Of a DNA stretch of 64,000 nt, positions 55,870-64,000 are shown one piece after another (within the stretch, counting starts at the first letter, position 1; every line of letters starts with the position of its first letter). Source of the DNA: Doryteuthis pealeii (lineage: Eukaryota; Mollusca; Cephalopoda; Myopsida; Loliginidae); the NCBI GenBank assembly GCA_023376005.1, contig CM042152.1, forward strand, positions 88,635,208 through 88,699,207, read 5' to 3'. The notes beneath the pieces were generated by a model. The model searched no databases. It worked only from the letters and a program-made list of their open reading frames with translations, and was not told the origin of the DNA. The position numbers and the translations under genes are program-made.

Positions 55870-56330
55870 GTTTCTAAAATGTCAGAAGGATGGAAAATGG
55901 CCGTATCCAAAAGATCTTTTGTATGGTGGATTTCGTAAAAGGCTCCCGATTGGTAGGTAGACAATGCCTACACTTTAAAGATGTCTGCAGGAGTGACATG
56001 AGGATATACCACATTGATGTGGGAGGTTGATTCAGAAAATCAAGCAGCCTGGCACCTTAATGTTAAACAAGGTATGAAGATGAGTGATGCAGAGAGGAGA
56101 GTAGCCTCAACAGCAAAGAGAGACAGAAAGGGGGAGAGAAAAACAGCAGTCTCAGAAAGCATCACAGTTAGTGTGCTGTCAGTGAACCAAAGATTGTCAC
56201 TCAGGGATTAGCCTGCACAGCCACTTGCTCAGATGCAGATAATTCATTTTTTTATTTTATTTTTGTTGGACACTACACCATTGTCCTTAGTGGACAGAAA
56301 TGGGCCAACAACAACTGATAACCAACCCAA
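55870..56330 (+). pseudogene. LINE 3' end relic
   Basis: Reads KIFCMVDFVKGSRLVGRQCL then HFKDVCRSDMRIYHIDVGG, matching the LINE ending pattern L.YGEL..G.R..GRP.LR(F/Y)KDVCKRDL. Further frames reach SVNQRLSLRD. Stops and frameshifts. Confidence 0.8.
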
Positions 56331-56369
56331 TACCAACAAAGTTAAGAATAACAAAAATTAATAATTATT

Positions 56370-57000
56370 TAAATATACTAGCAAATGTATGCACCCTCCG
56401 GGTGCAAGTATTTAAGTTTTAATGTAATAAAATATTGCATTAAATTAGAAAAGGCCAATGAAACTAAATAAGAATGCAGATAAAAAGATTTGAAACAGGG
56501 GAGGGTATAATCGAAAAATAGAACAACTGAAATTCACTCTTCCATCACTCCGCCATTGCTAAGTTTTCCCAATTTAACTATTTAGTTAAAATAGGAAGTA
56601 AAGAATAAAATTACAGTTATTTCTTCTTGTTAATCGATTTCTTTTAAGATTTTTCCCCGAAATCTTTGCTCATATTCATTAAGATAAAACCAAACAATTA
56701 GAAATTAATAATACTAAGCATGTATTTATTAAAATCAAATTTGTAATATCAATATGCAAATTATCCTTCCCGTTCACACTGTAAACTGCTATTTTGTTGT
56801 ATATATAAATTCAATTGCATGTTATTAGTATATTGTATTAATAACAGTATTAATAATGTAAAACAATTTTACTAATAATTGAGGTTTAAGTAAAAAAAAA
56901 AGGAGAATGTGACGTAAATAACAAAGGGAATTGTAACTTGAGTAGTTACATAGTTTCGGTTACAGACATACAAACACACAATCTCCATTATAATAAGATA
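56370..57000. repeat. Dispersed repeat family F, full copy
   Basis: Aligns across its length with 30940-31580. It starts near CTAGCAAATGTATGCACCC and ends in TCCATTATAATAAGAT. Confidence 0.8.
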
Positions 57001-57539
57001 AAACAAGAGAGACCTGCTGTTACTCAGTAACATTGTATTTCTTGTCACTAGTGGATGATGTTCATAAAAAAAAGGGTAAAAGTTAGCATCTCTGATTTAC
57101 AAAGTAGGGACAACATTCAAACTTTTAAAATTAGTGCTACACACAAACTCACAACACCTTTCCCCATTTTACTTTGTGCTGTATTAAGCTAATAATAGTA
57201 AATATTAAGAAATTTATCTGTGCGTCAGCTATAGCTATCTTTACTTTGAAAAATATCATTAATTCTAATAATGGCCATTTTCCACGATACAATATCATCT
57301 CTGGCTATTGACAAATTATTACTTTTTATATTAATGTCTCTTAATGTTTGTCTGTAAAAATAAAAAAGAATATTGTAAAAATGTTTTTGTTTTGTATATA
57401 CTAAATTATCAGTACTGATAGCTTATATATGAGATACAAAGAGAGAGGTAATGAGCTGCATGCTGGTAGATGTGATTGATTCATGGGGTAAGCTACATGG
57501 TGATAGTGGGTATGAGCTAAATTCTGGCAATGAGGAAGT

Positions 57540-57830
57540 GCCCGTGGTGTAATGGTTATTGTCATAGGAAATAGATATGGTGAACAGAGTTCAAATCCTG
57601 GACAAGGATGGTTGAATTTTACATAGCGCTAATATTCTTGGGAAAGGTATGAATCCAACTATTCTCCCTCCAGCTATGGGTAAATAGTAGGGCAGACTGG
57701 GCTCTTTAACCTTGGTATGGCAACTGGTTGAGGAGAAGGAAAACTCTGAATTCAAACCTGTTAAAATCCACTTAAGAAATTGACCTTGTGTCACATCCTG
57801 CTCGTGTGGAGGGTTTGGTAAATACATACA
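57540..57830 (+). mobile_element. SINE-B, full-length reference copy
   Basis: Head CCGTGGTGTAATGGTTATTG with B box GAGTTCAAATCCTGG, then body and the tail TGCTCGTGTGGAGGGTTTGG. Confidence 0.9.
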
Positions 57831-58004
57831 TGGTGACAATAAGGATGAGCTACATGGGTGTAAAGGTGATTAGATATATGATCAAATGTGATGAACTATA
57901 TTCTAACAGAGATGATGAGTTACATGATGTAACCATAGTGACAGAGGTAATGAACTATATATCTAATTATATCATGACTTATATGAATTATGAAGGTACA
58001 TGGT

Positions 58005-58285
58005 GCAATGGTTAGTCATAGGAAATGGACTCATTGACCAAAGTTCAAATCCTGGACAAGGGTGTTTGCATTTCCTATAGTGCTAATACCCTTGGGTAAG
58101 GTACGAATCCATATATTCTCTCTCCAGCTATGGGTAAACAGTAGGGCACACTGGGACCTATAACCTTGGTTAAGTAACCAGTCTAGGAGAAGGAAAACTA
58201 TGAATTCAAACCTATTTAACTCCGCTTAAGAAATTGACTTTGCGTCACATCCTGCTCATGTGGAGGGGTTGGTAAATACATATAT
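58005..58285 (+). mobile_element. SINE-B, full-length
   Basis: Second plus-strand copy. GTGCAATGGTTAGTCATAGG head, TGCTCATGTGGAGGGGTTGG tail. Confidence 0.9.
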
Positions 58286-58303
58286 GGTGGCAATAAGGAT
58301 GAA

Positions 58304-58540
58304 CTATCCGGCTTCGAACTACAAGGTTCTGGGTTCAATACCAGCCCTCACCAACTCAATGTATGGGTAGCACAGAGATCTGTGTGGTAAAGTGAGGAGC
58401 TGATGGTAGTTGTGGTGCTCCACCTCAGATGCTAAAAAAAAAAACAATCTCCCTGATCTATCACTAGTGAAAATGGGATAGACTCCCTTGCTGATACTGA
58501 CAATAGGCCACTCCATCGGCTTTACTTACTTTACTTTTAC
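58304..58540 (+). mobile_element. SINE-A lacking its first bases
   Basis: GGCTTCGAACTACAAGGTTC onward to the ACTTACTTTACTTTTAC tail. Confidence 0.88.
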
Positions 58541-59409
58541 ATGTGAGTGGAGGTGATGAGATACATGATCAAATCTGATGAACAACATTGTAACATAAGG
58601 TGAGTTACATGATTTAACCATAGGGAATTATATCATGAGTTACATTATGGTAGAAGTAATGTATTACATGATCTAATTATCTGATGAGTTACATTGTAAC
58701 AGAAGGTGAGTTACATGATCTAACCATAGGGAATTATATCATGAGTTACATTGTGGTAGAAGTAATGTATTACATGATCTAATTATCTGATGAGTTACAT
58801 TGTAACATAAGGTGAGTTACATGATCTAACCATAGGGAATTATATCATGAGTTACATTGTGGTAGAAGTAATATATTACATGATCTAATTATCTGATGAG
58901 TTACATTGTAACATAAGGTTTGTTACATGATCTAACCATAGGGAATTATATCATGAGTTACATTGTGGTAGAAGTAATGCATTACATGATCTAATTATCT
59001 GATGAGCTACATTTTAACAGATGATGAATCACATGATCTAACCATAGGGAATTATATCATGAGTTACACTGTGGTAGAAGTAATGTATTACATAATCTAA
59101 TTATCTGATGAGCTACATGACAAATATTCACGGTCTTTACTAGATTTACCACCACGGATTATTTTTCCCATGAGTTATCTGTCAGCTGTTCCAGTCATAA
59201 AATCACTTGTTCAGGTTTAAAAATAAAATCACTGGACATTTATAGCCCAAACATTTGCTGGCAGACTATCACAAGTGCACAAAATTGTGTTGGTTCTTTT
59301 TCCAATTCTTAGGAGACGTTTACATATTCTAATGTTCAAAACAAGATTATTATTTAAATTAACTTTTAAGACTAACCCCATTCCTATTTGACTAATTTAA
59401 AATTTTAGA

Positions 59410-60010
59410 TGTTTCTTTGGTTTGGTTTGTTTTACAGCATATCAACCTCAGTGGGTCATTTAATGCCGATAAAGTTTTGAAATAAATCAATTCTTAATGG
59501 ATAATACAATTTTTTTATAAATACATTTTTCTATTTAACCCATTGATGGGACCCTAACAGGTACTACCACTCCGGGTCAGAGTGGACCAGGAAGCAATGG
59601 TGATGAAGGGGTGCTCCACATTCCCCAAACCTCCAAAACTGGAACCTCACCATCAGATAGAGTTTAACGTCATTCCCAGGACATGTAGACCCGCAGCCAC
59701 CACCTTCTAGCACCCATATAATAAAAAGGGGTTGGGGCTTGCCATAAGGGCAATAGGGTTGGGAAAATCATATAGGTGCTAGGGCTTGACGTGACCAGCC
59801 GATTGATCAGAGGGGGCCTCTCCGACCGCCCGTCTAACCCAAGATAGGGCCAAAGTGGAGTATTGCATGTCATGAACTGCTCATCCACCTGGGCTCTATC
59901 CTTAAGCATCATGGGTCACCACCCATGGCCAAGAGGTGGCCCCATTGGGGGAGTCTTACCCCTCTGCAGAGGTGCAGTCGGTGCATTTTAACACCGCAGC
60001 CGACAGGACG
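59410..60010 (+). repeat. Dispersed repeat family C, longest copy
   Basis: Extends the family to about 600 bp, with a GC-richer 3' part (CCTCTCCGACCGCCCG, GCCGACAGGACGGAAAATTA). Open frames on the minus strand are shared by other copies only as decayed sequence. Confidence 0.75.
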
Positions 60011-61800
60011 GAAAATTAAATGAGTGTAGTAGATAAGATATGCAAGTAATTAGCTAAGAGTTTATTTTTTCACTAGAATTTTTTATTTTATTTTATCTCA
60101 GCATCAATATTTATGTTGCTTGAATTGTGATCCATCGATTAGACAAAAATTAGATTGATTAAAAACTACTGACAACTTAAGATGAAAACGTATTTGATTT
60201 TACCCAGACAAAAAGTAAAATCAATAGTCTAGATACTAATTAATAGAAATAGATTAAGTAGATACAAATTAATAAGACTGAGAGAAAGATGGAAATGTTA
60301 TACTAATAGAGTAAAGCTTACTATTTTCATCAAAGTAATAAACATCTGAGAACTTTTGAGAATAAATTTTGAAAATATAAACTGTTATTCATGATAAAAC
60401 TTTTGGCTGAACCACATGAACTTTCGGTAAAATTATAAGCATCAAAATATTCTTTATCTAGAATAGAAAATCTGCTTAAAATTCCCACTAATCTTAAAAC
60501 GAAATTAAAACTAAACCTAATATTGAATTAAGTGACTATAATCTATTGATAAATTTAATTTTCTAAAATGTTTCATTTTATATATAGAAAAACAAATCTC
60601 GATTTTTATATTTATTTCAGCTATGTTCAGAATAGAAATAGGATTTCAAAGATTAAAAAAAATCTATTTATCTTTTTAATGAATTTTTGTTTTTAACAAA
60701 AAAGATTTAGAAACTGTGAAAAAAATAAGTGATTTGTTCTTTTTTTTTTTTAAAGACTTTCACATTCAACTTTCTTTTCTTCATTAAAAAAAAAAAAATA
60801 AAATAAAAAAAAGAGGAGGGAGGAAAAAACAAATTAAGTGAACAAAAATAAAATAACACACACCAAAAATAACTAAAAAAAAAAAAACTAATATAAATGA
60901 ATCCAATCAAATATTGATTTCTTTTTCAAACTGAACAAAATAAGGAAATGTATGAAAGAAAGAAATGGATAATTATGAAGAATGAATGAGAAGGAGAACA
61001 ACACACAATAAACTGAAGATGAATGATTAAAGGATAAAAAGATTTAAAAGAATAAAACCAGAACAAAGAAAATGATAAAAAAAAAAGTGAAAGAAAAAGA
61101 AAATAAGAAAAAGACTATACCAGTAATTGATTAAACATAGGTAGCCATTTTGCAGTGATAAAAACAAAAAAAGAATAAATAAAAACAGTTATTTGAGTAA
61201 GCAAGAGTTTGAGCAAATCTTGAGATAGCAAAAAATGAATAAAATATAATGAAATAAGCCAAGAAAAAAATATTTATTTTCTTTGGCAGACTGGCACGTG
61301 CGCATTGGTCAGTCAAGTATCTAACCAGATCACATTCAGTCCTACTGCAAAAGTGGACAAATGTATTTGAGGGCCTTTAATCCATTGACCTCTGCAAGAA
61401 AGGAAGATCACAATGCCCATTTCTTTTTAGGAAGCAGAGAGTACAAAGGAATGTGCAGCTAGACAGAGAGATGAAAAATAAAAACCACTGGCAGTAGTAT
61501 GTACAAAGAAGTTAGAGAAAAGTAAATAATATAATAAATCAAGTAGGAAATTGAGTGTATAGAATAGGAAAATGAACAGTGAAAAAGCATGGAGGTCATG
61601 TTACCCATTTTGGTCAATTCTTACTCTTTTTTTTTTGCCTTCTTTTTTTATTTTTGTGTGTGCATGTGCACAAGAGTGGAGGCGGGTATTTTTTTTTTTT
61701 TTCGTTGATCAGGCATAATATCTGTCAATCTCCAGATACAGTAGATTCCATTTTTGGAATGTTACTCTAAATTTTCAACAATTGTTTGTAAATTAAAATC
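60011..61800. other. No gene seen
   Basis: Very A- and T-rich DNA with long homopolymers. Several short frames of K/N/F composition only. Confidence 0.6.
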
Positions 61801-61816
61801 AGGAATATATACTTAT

Positions 61817-62062
61817 AAGTAAAAGTTGGCCTAATGTCAGGTATCAGCCATACAGCGAGGGAGTCTATACCCTTTTCATTAGTGCTAGACCAAGGAGATT
61901 ATTTTAGCATCTAAGGTGGAGCGCTACACCTACCGTCAGCTCCTCACCTTACCGCACAGATCCCTGTGCTACTCATATGCTGAGTTGGCGAGGGCCGATA
62001 TCAAACTAAGAACCTTGTGATTCCTAGCCGAACACTCTACCGACTGAGCTAAACCAGCCCTA
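61817..62062 (-). mobile_element. SINE-A, full-length, with target-site duplication
   Basis: Complete minus-strand copy flanked by an 11-bp direct repeat TATATACTTAT (61806-61816 and 62063-62073). Confidence 0.92.
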
Positions 62063-62089
62063 TATATACTTATTAAGATATATAAAATA

Positions 62090-62480
62090 AGTTGGTTGGT
62101 TGGATTTTATGGCATGTCAACGCTTGGGTTATTTTATGCCGAAGATGTTTTTATTTTATTCCTTCTTGTTGGGTATTCAAAACATTTTTTAAAACTCATT
62201 TTTGATCTATCTAAACCAGAAATGGAACCCTAACAGGTACTACCACTCCAGGTGGACCTAAGAGTAAAGGCAATGAAGGGGCACTCAATGCTCCACAGAA
62301 CTTCAGAATTAGAATTAGATGCAATTTCAGGTCATACCCAGGACATTAAGACCCCCAAGCCCCCACCTTCTAGCACATATCTGATAAAAAGAGTATGGAT
62401 GTTTGCCATTAAAGCAATAGGGTTGGGAATATCCTATAGGTGCTAGGGCTTGACATGACCAGCCAATTGATCCGTGGGGT
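62090..62480 (+). repeat. Dispersed repeat family C
   Basis: TTGGGTTATTTTATGCCGAAG and TAACAGGTACTACCACTCCA blocks, ending around TGACCAGCCAATTGATCC. Confidence 0.75.
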
Positions 62481-62484
62481 CCTC

Positions 62485-62690
62485 TCTGACTGCCTGATGT
62501 TCTCCAGTGGAAAGCTGCACATGGGCCCACCAGTATGAGCAGTCCAGCAAAGACCTACATCAATTAGCTTTGTGTGGTTTCTAGATGCTGCACAAAGGAT
62601 CTATCGTGAGTGATGACCAATAGGGACATTTGGTGAGAGATTATATAAGGATATCCATGTTGCTAGCATGACCTGATGATGATGCTATAT
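62485..62690 (+). pseudogene. LINE 3' end relic joined to family C
   Basis: Frames read STSMSSPAKTYIN-like and a GYPCC-HDLMM ending equivalent to 38520-38760. It follows family C without a gap, so family C may be part of the same element or a frequent neighbour. Confidence 0.5.
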
Positions 62691-62695
62691 ATATA

Positions 62696-62731
<36 letters not shown>

Positions 62732-62736
62732 GTACC
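62687..62736. repeat. (AT)n(GT)n microsatellite
   Basis: Short AT run changing to GT repeats. Confidence 0.95.
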
Positions 62737-62739
62737 CAT

Positions 62740-64000
62740 GCCATATAGAAGTTCAAAATATCCTTGTGTCTCATCAAACTTGAATTTATTTTAAAAAATC
62801 AGGATTACTCACTCAACCAGAAGAGCTTGGTATTTTTGTACCAGTCAAGAAATAGTCAAAATAAATCAAGCATAACAAGAGTGTTTGTTTTTTTTAATTG
62901 ATTTATATTCAATTGGATAATAACTTTTGTCTTTAAATTAATCAAACCATTTGTCAGGCTAGTATTTTGTTAGGTCAAAGCAGATGAGATTACTGACAGT
63001 TATAAAAATCAAGATGCTATTATTTGACAATCCAGTTTCATCAGAGAAGTGAAAGTGAAAGTGAAAGTTTGGATTTAAAATCAAAGCACTGATTCACCCC
63101 CTTTTTTTTTTCAAATTCTTCTTTTAGTATCACTATTAGATAGTAACTTTTGATTTATTTAGTATAATTTTTTCCACCTGCTTTGTAGGTTTAACATCTT
63201 TATCTTTAAAGAGAACAGGTGTCTTTTAAAACCAACAGCTTATTTTCTTTTCTCTACCCACCTCTCTCTCTCTCCAAGATTAGATTAGATAAATTAATGA
63301 AGCTAAGATATGAACTAAAACAATAGTATTGTCATCAATTCCTTAAAGATGCACATGATGAGTGATTCCAGAAGCAAAGTGGACAGTTAGCTGATTTGAC
63401 AGTTAACAGATTGAGATGGAATCAGAATGAAGAGAAGGGGAAGAATAGAAGAACAACGACAATAAGAGGAGGAAAAAGAAGAAGAAGAAATATTACATTG
63501 ACAAGTTGAAGGCATGTTCTAAGTTGTTTTATTGCTTTTTTTCTTTTTGGTTATTGTTCTTACTTCTTTGCAAAAATAGACTATGGGTCGGTATGATTGT
63601 CTACCTAGAAACCACCTGCTTTATGATAGGCATGGGGCAGAGGGAAATAGGCAGATATCTAGGGACAATGAAAATCTTTTTTTAAAGACAGAAATGAAAG
63701 GTTTTTGTTTGTTTGTTTTTATTAAAAGTGTTGTCTCTGTTTGTGTTTCCCTTTCTATTTTCTGTGGGATTGTTATTTTTTTTGTTTTAACTTGAATTTA
63801 GAGTTAATATTTTGTTGGAGTTTTTCAAAATGGAAAAACTGAAAGGTTTGTCAGGAAAAAAAAAAGGAAGATAATAAAAGTGAAGAGAGGAAATGGTCTG
63901 AAGTTGTTTTTTTTTTAGCCAGAAGATATTTAAAAATGTGTCTGAATCACAAGAAGGAACAAAAATGTCAGACAAATAAAATGAATAATGGTGAAAATGT
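62740..64000. other. No gene assigned
   Basis: AT-rich DNA. A frame at 63583-63700 (+) reads MGRYDCLPRNHLLYDRHGAE but has no convincing acceptor or family match. Confidence 0.4.

Larger units (their letters stand above)
57430..59125. repeat. GAGTTACAT-type tandem array, 106-bp units on the right, SINEs inserted
   Basis: Regular 106-bp units can be read at 58673, 58779, 58885, 58991 and 59097 (phase of CTAATTATCTGATGAG). Older, irregular GAGYTACATG units occur from 57430 to 58000. Two SINE-B and one SINE-A copy sit inside the array. Confidence 0.9.

Noticed and set aside
63583..63795. 70-codon plus-strand frame
   Set aside because: The first part is moderately protein-like, but there is no acceptor, the second half is low complexity and no family is recognised.

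Overview
The window looks like a gene-poor, AT-rich (about one third GC by eye), repeat-saturated stretch of an animal nuclear genome. The best fit is a cephalopod, probably an octopus: it carries many copies of two tRNA-headed SINE families, decayed LINE carboxyl ends with the LLYGCTTW-type motif, LTR fragments, mariner/hAT-like remnants and many (TA)n runs. This taxonomic call is inference from repeat content. There is no bacterial, plasmid or phage architecture, and no canonical tRNA or rRNA gene.

Layout. 1-7379 is a lower-quality second copy of 24116-31055. It stops exactly at a 100-N gap (7380-7479), so it is most likely an assembly duplicate (haplotig). Both copies carry a 52-bp tandem array, SINEs, an unknown dispersed repeat and a small TIR element. 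7.5-17.5 kb is SINEs, a solo LTR nested in a SINE, T-rich DNA and microsatellites. 17.8-22.4 kb holds the 3' end of a minus-strand gene (gene 1): a 1074-nt terminal exon at 18162-19235, a possible poly(A) signal and two candidate upstream exons, with transposon relics between them. 31.9-39.6 kb holds the 3' end of a second minus-strand gene (gene 2): three exons with matching phases at 39553-39603, 32340-32519 and 32052-32140, and a good AATAAA. A further minus-strand terminal-exon-like frame lies at 39970-40293. 42.3-55.7 kb holds a plus-strand gene (gene 3), seen as six exon-like pieces with mostly matching phases, heavily invaded by repeats. 56-64 kb is LINE and SINE remnants, a 106-bp tandem array and low-complexity DNA. 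None of the three genes could be named; their exon models come from open frame plus splice consensus only.

The most interesting feature is a cluster of hammerhead-ribozyme-like sequences. Two are essentially complete: 41610-41655 and 45601-45642, each inside a short element with a tRNA-like head and imperfect terminal inverted repeats. A third lies in both arms of a 157-bp foldback (41017-41414). Weaker cores occur at 46602, 51454 and 21505. Apart from 21505, each of these loci abuts a (TA)n tract. The second highlight is a complete miniature LTR element (42578-43147) with 89-bp LTRs, an adjacent primer-binding site, a polypurine tract and a 5-bp target duplication, carrying an antisense open frame.
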